Of a stretch of DNA of 9,447 nucleotides, positions 1 to 6,805 are shown piece by piece (within the stretch, counting starts at the first letter, position 1; each line of letters begins with the position of its first letter). Both the position numbers and the translations under genes were made by a program. This DNA is from Flavobacterium sp. (GTDB lineage Bacteria; Bacteroidota; Bacteroidia; Flavobacteriales; Flavobacteriaceae): NCBI GenBank assembly GCA_018062725.1, contig JAGORP010000086.1:1-9447 (forward strand), written 5' to 3'. The notes under the pieces were generated by a model, which was not told the DNA's origin, searched no databases, and was given only the letters and a program-made list of their open reading frames with translations.

Positions 1-1240
1 TTCTTACATCTTGCATGTCAATTTGAGTCGAATCGGTTTCGTTATACCTTACATTTCCTTCTGCTGGAGGGTACAATCCGACTAATAATTTCACTAAAGT
101 AGTTTTTCCAGCTCCTGATGGTCCTACAAATGCTACTGTTTCGCCTTGTTTGATGGTGAAGTTGATATTTTCAACTGCCGGTTGACTCGCCGTTTTGTGT
201 TTGAAACTTACATTGGAAAACTCTAACGACTCAATTGCGCCAATGTGATTCGGATGGGTAGGACGAAATTCGGAATCAGCATGTAACAATTTTTCAAAGT
301 TTTCCATAGAAACTTTAGTCTCGTTTTTGGCGATGATGAATGCACTTAATTCTTGTAATGGATTAAAAATGAAAAAGGTAAAAAAGACCATCGTTAACAA
401 ATCGCCGACTTGAATTTTCCCATTAAAAAGGAAATAATACAAAGTAAAAACAATACACGTTCGCATGAAATGAACAGTTGTGCCTTGTATGAAACTTAAA
501 CTTCTAATAAATCTAATTTTTTGAATTTCCAATTGTAAGATGCGCAGCGTATTCGAGTTTAATCGGCTTTCTTCTTGTTGGGTAAGCCCCAAACTTTTTA
601 CCAATTCAATGTTGCGTAAACTTTCGGTAGTAGAACCTGCTAAAGAATTCGTTTGTTGTACAATTCTTCGGGAAACCACTTTGATTTTTTTCCCCAGAAA
701 GGAACTGATATAAGCAATTATGGGTGCGGTTAAAATGAATACAAAAGCAATTCGATAATCGATTCTTGAAATGTAGACAATCACAAAAATAAATCCGATT
801 ATGGTTTGAAAGATTAAGGAAATGGATAGTGTGATTAATTTTTCGGAATCGATTCTCACTTTTTGAAGCATGCTTAAGGTTTTGCCACTTTGTTGGTCTT
901 CAAATTCCATATAAGGCAAGTCTAAGGATTTTTTGATCCCATCGGTATACATTTCGGCACCGGTACGTTGAATAACAATATTGGTGAAATAATCCTGGAA
1001 ATTTTTGGTAATTCTCGAAATCATGGCAGCGCCCAAGGATAGGCCCAACCAAAACATAACCGCTTTGATAAAACCAATTTCATTCCCTTTGTATTTGGCA
1101 ATTCCCACCCCACAATCTTGCATCAGCTTTCCTGTGATAATCGAATCACTTAAACTAAAGCAAATGTTAATGGCGGCCATTAATAAAGCGAAAAACAATA
1201 AGGTTTTGTGTTTTTTGAGATAACTGTATAGTAGTTTCAT
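1..1240 (-). CDS. ABC exporter, fused transmembrane and ATPase protein (partial, C-terminus outside window)
   Basis: The protein begins MKLLYSYLKKHKTLLFFALL on the minus strand, and 413 residues lie in the window before the edge cuts it. Residues about 10-320 form a hydrophobic exporter-type membrane domain with several transmembrane helices. The nucleotide-binding domain starts near residue 337 (ESLEFSNVSFKH) and reaches a clear Walker A, GPSGAGKTT, at residues 373-381 (positions 98-124). The Q-loop, ABC signature and Walker B lie beyond the window. This fused order matches the MsbA/multidrug half-transporter class, which works as a dimer in the inner membrane and exports lipids, peptides or drugs. 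The substrate cannot be told from this sequence. A TACTTTTG promoter element lies 38 bases upstream of the ATG. The gene is divergent from the GSCFA gene. The family assignment is firm; the function is generic. Confidence 0.93.
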   Translation of the reverse strand, partial: MKLLYSYLKKHKTLLFFALLMAAINICFSLSDSIITGKLMQDCGVGIAKYKGNEIGFIKAVMFWLGLSLGAAMISRITKNFQDYFTNIVIQRTGAEMYTDGIKKSLDLPYMEFEDQQSGKTLSMLQKVRIDSEKLITLSISLIFQTIIGFIFVIVYISRIDYRIAFVFILTAPIIAYISSFLGKKIKVVSRRIVQQTNSLAGSTTESLRNIELVKSLGLTQQEESRLNSNTLRILQLEIQKIRFIRSLSFIQGTTVHFMRTCIVFTLYYFLFNGKIQVGDLLTMVFFTFFIFNPLQELSAFIIAKNETKVSMENFEKLLHADSEFRPTHPNHIGAIESLEFSNVSFKHKTASQPAVENINFTIKQGETVAFVGPSGAGKTTLVKLLVGLYPPAEGNVRYNETDSTQIDMQDVR

Positions 1241-1278
1241 AGATGTATTTGTAGGAGTGATTGGCTTGTTTACGACCA

Positions 1279-1286
1279 CAAAAGTA
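1279..1286 (-). promoter_or_regulatory. Putative -7 promoter element for the ABC exporter gene
   Basis: On the minus strand this reads TACTTTTG, an exact match to the Bacteroidetes -7 consensus TANNTTTG. It lies 38 bases upstream of the exporter ATG. I see no convincing TTG -33 partner at the expected distance, so the call rests on the -7 element alone. Confidence 0.5.
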
Positions 1287-1316
1287 ACGAATAAAAGAGT
1301 GAAGAAATCGTTAAAA

Positions 1317-1343
1317 TTGTCCGCTTTTTATTTTGTATTTTTG
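1317..1343 (+). promoter_or_regulatory. Putative promoter of the GSCFA gene
   Basis: TATTTTTG at 1336-1343 matches the Bacteroidetes -7 consensus TANNTTTG. A TTG lies at 1317-1319 with a 16-base spacer, somewhat shorter than the usual spacing of about 19. The element is 17 bases upstream of the ATG, which implies a very short leader. This is plausible in a phylum that does not rely on Shine-Dalgarno sequences. Confidence 0.45.
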
Positions 1344-1360
1344 ATAAAAATTCTTTTAAA

Positions 1361-2311
1361 ATGCAATTTAGAACCGTAATTCCTGTCGAAAAATATGATT
1401 TTCCTATCGATTATCAATCGAAGATATTGTCTTTAGGTTCTTGTTTTGCTGAGAATATGTCCGAAAAATTTGAGTATTTTAAATTTCAAAATACGGTGAA
1501 TCCATTCGGAATTATTTTTAACGCAGTTTCTTTAGAAAAGATAATTAAGAGAAGTATTCAGAAAGATTATTATACCGAAAAAGATATTTTTTTTCATAAT
1601 GATTTATGGCATTGTTTTGAAGTGCATTCCGAATTATCCAATGCGAATAAAGAAGTTTTTTTAAAAAATTTGAATCAATTAATTGAATCTACCAGTCAGC
1701 AAATTGCTCAATCCACTCATCTCATCATTACGCTTGGAACTTCTTGGGTATATCGAAATACTGCCACGAATGAAATTGTAGCGAATTGTCATAAAGTGCC
1801 CCAAAAACAATTTACGAAAGAATTGCTTTCAGTAGATCAAAATGAAAAAAGTCTGCAAAACATTGTTGCTTTAATTCGGGATATTAATCCAAATTGTAAA
1901 TTCATTTTTACCGTTTCCCCTGTTCGACATATAAAAGATGGATTTATTGAAAACAATTTGAGTAAATCGCATTTATTTACCGCCATCCATAAAATTATCA
2001 ATTATCAATTACCCATTGTTAATTATTTTCCGTCGTACGAAATTATGATGGATGAACTTCGGGATTATCGCTTTTATGCCGAAGACATGCTGCACCCCAA
2101 TCAAACAGCAATCGATTATATTTGGATTAAATTTTTTGAAAATTATGTCAAAGAAGAAGAATTTCCAACCATGCAACAGGTGTGTGATATACAAAAAGCA
2201 TTACATCATAGACCCTTCAATCCTTCCGCTGAAAATCATTTGCAATTTTTAGAAAAAGTACAAGGGAAAATTGTTCAGATTCAACAAAAATTTCCTCATA
2301 TCCGATTTTAA
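1361..2311 (+). CDS. GSCFA-domain protein (SGNH-hydrolase-like)
   Basis: The 316-residue protein carries the family-naming motif LGSCFAENM, with GSCFA at residues 26-30. The block NPFGIIFN follows at about 47-54, then THLIITLGTSWVY near 120-132. A C-terminal DELRDYRFYAEDMLHPN ends with D242 and H245. This order matches the GSCFA family (Pfam PF08885), which resembles SGNH/GDSL esterases: the serine of GSC would be the nucleophile and the D-x-x-H pair would complete the active site. No signal peptide is visible, so it is probably cytoplasmic. The substrate is unknown, and the enzymatic role is inferred from fold similarity. The ATG is preceded by TTTTAAA, as usual in this phylum. The stop lies only three bases before the first shared 24-bp regulatory block, and no terminator follows, so readthrough into the lipoprotein operon is possible. 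Confidence 0.92.
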   Translation: MQFRTVIPVEKYDFPIDYQSKILSLGSCFAENMSEKFEYFKFQNTVNPFGIIFNAVSLEKIIKRSIQKDYYTEKDIFFHNDLWHCFEVHSELSNANKEVFLKNLNQLIESTSQQIAQSTHLIITLGTSWVYRNTATNEIVANCHKVPQKQFTKELLSVDQNEKSLQNIVALIRDINPNCKFIFTVSPVRHIKDGFIENNLSKSHLFTAIHKIINYQLPIVNYFPSYEIMMDELRDYRFYAEDMLHPNQTAIDYIWIKFFENYVKEEEFPTMQQVCDIQKALHHRPFNPSAENHLQFLEKVQGKIVQIQQKFPHIRF

Positions 2312-2313
2312 GA

Positions 2314-2337
2314 AAATACGTAATTCTTCGTATTGAT
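2314..2337 (+). promoter_or_regulatory. Shared 24-bp dyad element, copy 1
   Basis: The core AATACGTAATTCTTCGTATT (2315-2334) is a perfect 6-bp inverted repeat, AATACG/CGTATT, around an 8-base centre. The 24-base block is identical to those at 6728-6751 and 7428-7451. It lies 56 bases upstream of a small lipoprotein gene and starts three bases after the GSCFA stop. A TTTG begins exactly 26 positions after the end of the palindrome, as in the other two copies. The 20-bp dyad size suits a dimeric helix-turn-helix regulator such as a NarL/LuxR-type protein; the identity of the binder is inferred. Confidence 0.8.
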
Positions 2338-2363
2338 GCGTCTTGCAAATAATCAGAATTTTG
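2333..2363 (+). promoter_or_regulatory. Putative promoter of the lipoprotein/TonB-C-like/propeller operon
   Basis: TTG at 2333-2335, formed by the end of the palindrome plus one base, is followed by a 20-base spacer and GAATTTTG at 2356-2363. The latter keeps the TTTG of the Bacteroidetes -7 element TANNTTTG but lacks the leading T. The leader to the ATG at 2394 is about 30 bases. The weak -7 match with an overlapping dyad is what an activator-dependent promoter would look like. Confidence 0.5.
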
Positions 2364-2393
2364 GGTTATTAAATAACTCTAAAGCTTTTGATT

Positions 2394-2900
2394 ATGAAAT
2401 CTATATTTTTAAAAACAGCAGTGGCATGTCTAATAGTAGTATTTTCTTCTTGTAGCAATGATGATGCAGTTGCAATTCCAACACCAACTCCTTTGGTATC
2501 AGGTAAAACGTCATTTAAGTTAAATGGGGTCCTAATTACAGCTGATGAAGTTACGGCAACGCATTATACTAATTCTGTAGCCGGTGGGAAATACATTGAC
2601 GTGTTTGTTAAAAAAGCAGGGAAAGAAGTGTTAGAATTACATTTTCCGGCCAATACAGGAACATATCCGGCGCAACAATCATTTGATATGACATCCTCTT
2701 GGCTGACGTATAAAAGTAATGATGGTGCGACATATCCAGACGATTATTATCATTCTACTTCTGGAGAAATGAAAGTGACTACCCTTGATATGACTGGGAA
2801 AGTAATTAAAGGAACTTTCAATTTTATTGGAAATAATGGCTCTACAAATGCAACCATTACAGAAGGTGTATTAGTGGTAAATCAAATTACCGTGCAATAA
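2394..2900 (+). CDS. Small surface lipoprotein, beta-rich (paralogue A)
   Basis: I chose ATG 2394 over the upstream in-frame TTG at 2388 because MKSIFLKTAVACLIVVFSSC is then a compact type II signal peptide with lipidated Cys20. The next residues, SNDD, resemble the acidic lipoprotein export signal of Flavobacteriia, so exposure on the outer surface is likely. A Pro-rich linker (IPTPTP) leads to a beta-rich domain with GTY at 89-91, GEMKVTTLD, KVIKGTF (GTF 140-142) and a final TEG. The same plan appears in the lipoproteins at 6806 and 7509. The domain resembles small Flavobacterium lipoprotein DUFs such as DUF6252, but that is a tentative match and no function is known. The 168-residue protein is first in a likely operon, and its stop overlaps the next start (TAATG). 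Confidence 0.85.
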   Translation: MKSIFLKTAVACLIVVFSSCSNDDAVAIPTPTPLVSGKTSFKLNGVLITADEVTATHYTNSVAGGKYIDVFVKKAGKEVLELHFPANTGTYPAQQSFDMTSSWLTYKSNDGATYPDDYYHSTSGEMKVTTLDMTGKVIKGTFNFIGNNGSTNATITEGVLVVNQITVQ

Positions 2901-3274
2901 TGAAAATAACAGCAAAAATATACTGGATAGTGGCGTTCATTTTGATTTCATCTTCTGTTCTTGCTCAAAAAAAGCCGGTGTTAACAGATGAAGATCAAGT
3001 CACAGAAATGGTGACTGCAGAAATCGATGAAACGTTTAAAGATGAAGATTTCTTAAAGAAAAAAAATAAAAAATTTAGTGATGTTTCGGGAACAATGGTT
3101 GTAGATATCAGCGTCATCCAAAATGGTAAAGTCTCCACTTTTTTTAAGGTAGATAGCGATATCAAGAATATTGACTTTATCAATTTCATGTCGGAATATA
3201 TTCTGAATCATAAATTCAAATTCAAACTTCAAAAACAACAGCGATATAAAATTCGATATACCGCCACATTTTAA
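2900..3274 (+). CDS. Secreted small protein with TonB C-terminal-like domain
   Basis: The protein has 124 residues and starts with a type I signal peptide, MKITAKIYWIVAFILISSSV, with likely cleavage after LA at A22. An acidic and Lys-rich stretch (28-60) follows. Residues about 62-124 read SGTMVVDISVIQNGKVSTF, then an amphipathic helix region and a final KFKFKL...RYKIRYTATF. The layout G-x-V-x-V-x-I-x-x-x-G-K-V, helix, then two strands is reminiscent of the TonB C-terminal fold. Unlike true TonB there is no Pro-rich spacer and the N-terminus looks cleavable, so a free periplasmic TonB-C-like protein is more likely than an energy transducer. The ATG overlaps the upstream stop by one base, which implies translational coupling with the lipoprotein and possibly a functional partnership. 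The fold call is moderate and the function unknown. Confidence 0.75.
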   Translation: MKITAKIYWIVAFILISSSVLAQKKPVLTDEDQVTEMVTAEIDETFKDEDFLKKKNKKFSDVSGTMVVDISVIQNGKVSTFFKVDSDIKNIDFINFMSEYILNHKFKFKLQKQQRYKIRYTATF

Positions 3275-3298
3275 AAATAATAACTAAAAACGCAAAAT

Positions 3299-5236
3299 AT
3301 GAAAAAAGTATCAATCCTAATGGTGACTCTTTGTTTGTTAGGGTCATTGCCAACTTCGGCACAATTTAGCAAGCTTTTAGATAAAGCAAAAGAAAAATTA
3401 TCGAGCAAAGATAAGACGGAGAAGGTTGAAAAAACCGATAAAACGGAGAATGTAGCGAAAGCAGAAAAGGTAGCAAAAGTTGAAAAAACCGAAACTCCTC
3501 CAGCTCCCAAAAAACCGTCTGGAAAAGGAAGTAAAAAATCGGGAAGCTTTGCAACAGTTTGGGAATCTGAGTTTGGGAACAAAGCCGATTTCTTAGCCTT
3601 AAGTTCGCCTGACGGAAGTTATGTTGTGGGAACCGATAATAATTCGGCTTCTGTTTTAGACGGAAAAGGGAATTTAATATGGAATGGCGATTATAAAAAA
3701 ATCACAACCAACGGAACCAATAAATGTGAGTATCAGTATGTCATCTGGAAGGATAAAGGCGGCTATTTGTTTTTGTTTGATGAAAAGAAAATGGGAACCG
3801 ATCGTGTAGCAGTAATCGATATTGTTTCTGGAAAAGAATTATGGAGTTCTGAACAATTTCAAAATCTATTGCCGAAAGGAACCAAATCGGAAGACAGCGT
3901 AGATCAAGGGGAATTGGAAACAGTAAAATACATTTATGAATTAGATGCTTTTCTAATTTCTCAAAAAGCTTCAGTGGTTTTGGTAAAAGCCAATACGGGA
4001 GAAAAAATATGGGAAACAAATCGTTTTAAAGGTGGTGTTGGAAAATATATTTATGACGCCAAACGTAATGAAATTGTGATGATTAACTTCAAGCCAACTG
4101 CTTTGGGAGCTTTGTTTGCTGGTTTCAAAAATCAATTGGTGAAATTAAATGCCGCGAATGGTGAAATTCTTTGGGACGCTACTTTTTTAGGAACTATCGA
4201 AAAAGAATTGGTGACCAGAAGAGCTATTGTTGACTTGTGGATTAAAGGGGATAAAATTTTTATGTACCTAAACGGGTTGCAAGTGTACAACATTAATAAC
4301 GGACAAAAACTTTGGGAAGCTATTTATGAAAACGATATGGATGGAGGCAAAGGAATGTTTTCGAATACAAAGCAAAAAAAATACTATAGAACCATTGCCG
4401 ATCCGATATTTATTGATAATTCGGTTTACATCGTGATGTTAGGAACCAGAGATAGAACCAAATATATCGAAAAACACGACGTTGAATCAGGAAAACTATT
4501 ATGGGCTTCCGAAAAAATTACAGGAGCTTTCAGTATGCCAAATGTGTACAAAGCAGGAAATAAAGTACTGTTACAAATTGGAGGGAAAGTACAAGTACAA
4601 GAATACCGCAACGAAACCAGAGCAAATCCTTATGGTGGCGGAACTTATAAAGTGCAAGTGCCTTATGTGTATTGGGATTATAAAGCTCAAAAAAATGGAG
4701 TATTAGCGATTGATGATGCCTCTGGAAAAACAGCTTGGAGATCGGAAAAATTTGACAAAAGAATTACCGACTTAATCATTCACGAAAATCAGAAAGTTTT
4801 TGTGGGTGATGGCGATCAATTTTATGGTTATGATATTGCTTCTGGAAACCAATTGTTCGATGTGAAGCATAATGATGCCGGGGTAGGTAAAGCCGATGAT
4901 GTTATCGATTTTGAAGATAAAGTGGTCGTGCTTTCTGAAAAAGGACTGGCTTCCTATTACAAAAAAGATGGTTCTAGAGCTTTTGCAACCGATAAAATTA
5001 GAGGGGTCGATTTCTATTATAAAATTGGAGGCAACTATTTCTTAAGAGACCAACGTGGAGGTAAAAACATCATTTACGGAATAGACATGACCAATGGAGA
5101 AACCAAAGGTTCTGTGCAATCGAAAGGAAAAGGTGGAAGTCCTGTATATGGTGACGGAATTGATATTACCGCTGATGGAGAATTCGTTTTCGCTTTTAAA
5201 GGCAAAAAAGTAGAAAAAATCAAAATAAACAATTAA
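3299..5236 (+). CDS. Secreted PQQ-like beta-propeller repeat protein
   Basis: The 645-residue protein starts with signal peptide MKKVSILMVTLCLLGSLPTS, with cleavage probably after SA near residue 22. Residues about 28-80 are a low-complexity Lys/Glu/Thr-rich linker ending in Pro, Gly and Ser. The rest is built of repeats with the motif (A/S/N)-G-x-x-(I/L/A)-W, with Trp at residues 128, 182, 238, 292, 339, 402 and 480, plus degenerate copies further on (IASGNQLFD, MTNGETKGS). This is the PQQ-like/quinoprotein-type propeller pattern, also found in the BamB scaffold. Nothing seen marks it as a PQQ-dependent dehydrogenase, so a binding or scaffold role in the envelope is more likely. It starts 24 bases after the TonB-C-like gene, presumably in one operon, and is followed by a strong hairpin. 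Family call confident; role unknown. Confidence 0.88.
   Translation: MKKVSILMVTLCLLGSLPTSAQFSKLLDKAKEKLSSKDKTEKVEKTDKTENVAKAEKVAKVEKTETPPAPKKPSGKGSKKSGSFATVWESEFGNKADFLALSSPDGSYVVGTDNNSASVLDGKGNLIWNGDYKKITTNGTNKCEYQYVIWKDKGGYLFLFDEKKMGTDRVAVIDIVSGKELWSSEQFQNLLPKGTKSEDSVDQGELETVKYIYELDAFLISQKASVVLVKANTGEKIWETNRFKGGVGKYIYDAKRNEIVMINFKPTALGALFAGFKNQLVKLNAANGEILWDATFLGTIEKELVTRRAIVDLWIKGDKIFMYLNGLQVYNINNGQKLWEAIYENDMDGGKGMFSNTKQKKYYRTIADPIFIDNSVYIVMLGTRDRTKYIEKHDVESGKLLWASEKITGAFSMPNVYKAGNKVLLQIGGKVQVQEYRNETRANPYGGGTYKVQVPYVYWDYKAQKNGVLAIDDASGKTAWRSEKFDKRITDLIIHENQKVFVGDGDQFYGYDIASGNQLFDVKHNDAGVGKADDVIDFEDKVVVLSEKGLASYYKKDGSRAFATDKIRGVDFYYKIGGNYFLRDQRGGKNIIYGIDMTNGETKGSVQSKGKGGSPVYGDGIDITADGEFVFAFKGKKVEKIKINN
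3425..3492 (+). repeat. Repeat inside the Lys-rich linker of the propeller gene
   Basis: The 14-mer GTTGAAAAAACCGA occurs at 3425-3438 and again, identical, at 3479-3492, exactly 54 bases (18 codons) apart, so the frame is kept. Both copies encode VEKT. Between them are further degenerate K-x-E-K-V/T units. This low-complexity linker can grow or shrink by slippage or recombination without breaking the reading frame. Confidence 0.6.
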
Positions 5237-5253
5237 GCGTTTTTAGTTGTTTC

Positions 5254-5289
5254 AGAAGAGGGTTGTGAGTGGTCTCACGGCCCTTTTCT
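5254..5289 (+). terminator. Long hairpin terminator after the propeller gene
   Basis: Left arm 5254-5269 (AGAAGAGGGTTGTGAG) pairs with right arm 5274-5289 (CTCACGGCCCTTTTCT) over 16 positions, three of them G-U, around the loop TGGT. The T-rich part is the 3' side of the stem, and no long T-run follows. It sits 17 bases after the propeller stop and only 9 bases before the next ATG. It therefore probably reduces, rather than fully blocks, transcription into the downstream gene. Confidence 0.7.
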
Positions 5290-5298
5290 ACTAAAAAA

Positions 5299-6723
5299 AT
5301 GAAAATGAAAATGAAAAAGATAATTACACTACTGGTTTTGAGTTTTATTTTTTCGGCTCAAGCACAACAAGTACAATGGGCACAAAAATTAATGAAATTC
5401 TCCTCCGATTTAGGAGGGAAACAAAACGGAATTAAGCGTATTTTAGGCAAGCCAGATGCTTTTCCTCAATGCGGGAATAGTCCCAATGGATGGTCGCCCA
5501 AAAACGCATTAGATGGGAGAGAAGTAGTTGTTGTAGGCTTTGAAAAACCTCAGTTAGTAAAGCAAATTGCCATTTTTGAAAACCTAAATGCAGGTTGTGT
5601 GAATAGGGTTTTTGTGTCGGCCGATGGCGAAAAATTTGAGGCCGTTTGGAGTAGAAAATCCGATTATAAAACGCCACTTTATAAAACTACGTTATCAACG
5701 GATAGAAATTATTACTTTGGACGAAAAAGAAGAAAAGTTCAAGAAGCACCGCAAGCCGTAAATCCCGGAATAGAAAGAATATTTTTAGAAACTCCAGTGT
5801 CGAATGTTGTTGCTGTAAAAGTCGAATTCGTATTCGCTTTAGTCCCAGGTCAAAAACAAATTGATGCGATCGGAATTTCAGATTCGGAAACGCCAATGGA
5901 AGCCAAAATCAATTCGAAACCAGAATTGGAGAATTTAGCATCTCCAGTTCTATTATCATTAGGAAATTTGCAGCCTTCTGGCCCTGTGATTAGTCCTGAT
6001 GGGAAATTGTATTTCTCAGGCATTAATCAAAAGGAAGAAATATATGTCACGACCTATTTAGGGAATGACAAATGGGACTCTGCAACGCTTTTACCCGAAT
6101 TTTCACAAAATGGGAGCTATAATTATTTGGAACTAATCAATGAAAATTTTGCCTTAACAGGTGGTGCAACCTACGATAAAGGTACCGGAGATTCTGGTTA
6201 TACCGTTTTTAAGAATAATAATGGAACGTACGAAAATCAAGGTCAATTAAAAATTGCAGCGTTTAACAATTACAACGATACTTCCGATGCGACCATGACT
6301 TCTGATGGCAAAACGTTGATTTTAGCGATTGAAACCGATTTTACCCAAGGAAGTTTAGACTTGTATTATGCGCATCAAAAAGAAGATGGAACGTATGGCT
6401 TTCTTCAAAATATGGGTAAAATAGTCAATTCGGCTGCTGAAGAATCAAATCCACAATTGCTTTCGGATGCCAAAACCTTATTGTTTGCTTCTAACGGATT
6501 TAGCAGTAACGGGAACTATGATCTCTTTGTTTCGTATCGTCTTGACGACACCTGGAAAAACTGGTCTGAACCTGTAAATTTGGGTAGTAAAATAAATACG
6601 ATTCATTTTGAAGGACAACCTTTTTATGACGAAAAAAATGAAAGGTTATATTATGTGACTTCAGTCGAAGATACTTTACAAATGAAATCGATTCATCTTC
6701 CAAAAAAGTATCTAAAACAGTAA
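5299..6723 (+). CDS. Secreted PD40-type beta-propeller protein with discoidin-like N-terminal region
   Basis: The reading frame extends back to a GTG at 5269, but that codon lies inside the terminator hairpin, so I start at ATG 5299; ATGs at 5305 and 5311 are equally possible. The signal peptide MKMKMKKIITLLVLSFIFSA is followed by QAQ, with cleavage near A22. Residues about 30-200 include NALDGREVVVVGFEKPQLVK and VNRVFVSADGEKFEAVW, which look like a discoidin/galactose-binding-like beta-sandwich. From about 215 come PD40 (WD40-like) blades: GPVISPDGKLYFSG (228-241), MTSDGKTLILA (from 333), LLSDAKTLLFAS (to 398) and GQPFYDEKNERLYYV. Many Bacteroidetes PD40 proteins end in an OmpA peptidoglycan-binding domain; this 474-residue protein stops after the propeller. 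It may be co-transcribed with the operon above by readthrough. Binding target unknown. Confidence 0.85.
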   Translation: MKMKMKKIITLLVLSFIFSAQAQQVQWAQKLMKFSSDLGGKQNGIKRILGKPDAFPQCGNSPNGWSPKNALDGREVVVVGFEKPQLVKQIAIFENLNAGCVNRVFVSADGEKFEAVWSRKSDYKTPLYKTTLSTDRNYYFGRKRRKVQEAPQAVNPGIERIFLETPVSNVVAVKVEFVFALVPGQKQIDAIGISDSETPMEAKINSKPELENLASPVLLSLGNLQPSGPVISPDGKLYFSGINQKEEIYVTTYLGNDKWDSATLLPEFSQNGSYNYLELINENFALTGGATYDKGTGDSGYTVFKNNNGTYENQGQLKIAAFNNYNDTSDATMTSDGKTLILAIETDFTQGSLDLYYAHQKEDGTYGFLQNMGKIVNSAAEESNPQLLSDAKTLLFASNGFSSNGNYDLFVSYRLDDTWKNWSEPVNLGSKINTIHFEGQPFYDEKNERLYYVTSVEDTLQMKSIHLPKKYLKQ

Positions 6724-6727
6724 GATG

Positions 6728-6751
6728 AAATACGTAATTCTTCGTATTGAT
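6728..6751 (+). promoter_or_regulatory. Shared 24-bp dyad element, copy 2
   Basis: It is identical over 24 bases to copies 1 and 3, with the palindrome core at 6729-6748. It starts five bases after the PD40 gene stop and 78 bases upstream of the lipoprotein ATG at 6806. TTTG at 6774-6777 begins 26 positions after the palindrome end, as at the other two sites. Copies 2 and 3 also share the next two bases (TG). Confidence 0.8.
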
Positions 6752-6777
6752 TGACTACAGTTTAAAATCAATATTTG
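6747..6777 (+). promoter_or_regulatory. Putative promoter of the lipoprotein gene at 6806
   Basis: TTG at 6747-6749 is followed by a 20-base spacer and AATATTTG at 6770-6777, which is 7 of 8 with the -7 consensus TANNTTTG. The leader is about 28 bases. The sequence after TTTG (TCAAATAAAAACAAC) closely matches that at the copy 3 promoter (TCAAGTAAAAAAAAC), so the similarity runs through the presumed start site. Confidence 0.55.
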
Positions 6778-6805
6778 TCAAATAAAAACAACAAAAAATA
6801 GTAGT

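Noticed and set aside
1005..1223. A 72-codon plus-strand open frame opposite the ABC exporter.
   Set aside because: It is the antisense shadow of the well-supported exporter frame and has no recognisable protein features.
1994..2010. A short tandem repeat (ATTATCA twice) inside the GSCFA gene.
   Set aside because: Only two 7-base units in AT-rich coding DNA, with the frame intact. Nothing suggests function.
3271..3582. A 103-codon minus-strand frame opposite the start of the PQQ-like propeller gene.
   Set aside because: Its repetitive Phe/Ser/Thr-rich composition is the complement of the Lys/Glu-rich linker on the plus strand.
5269..5298. GTG at 5269 as the start of the PD40 protein.
   Set aside because: It lies inside the terminator stem-loop and would put charged, unlike-signal residues ahead of a good signal peptide that begins at the ATG cluster 5299-5311.
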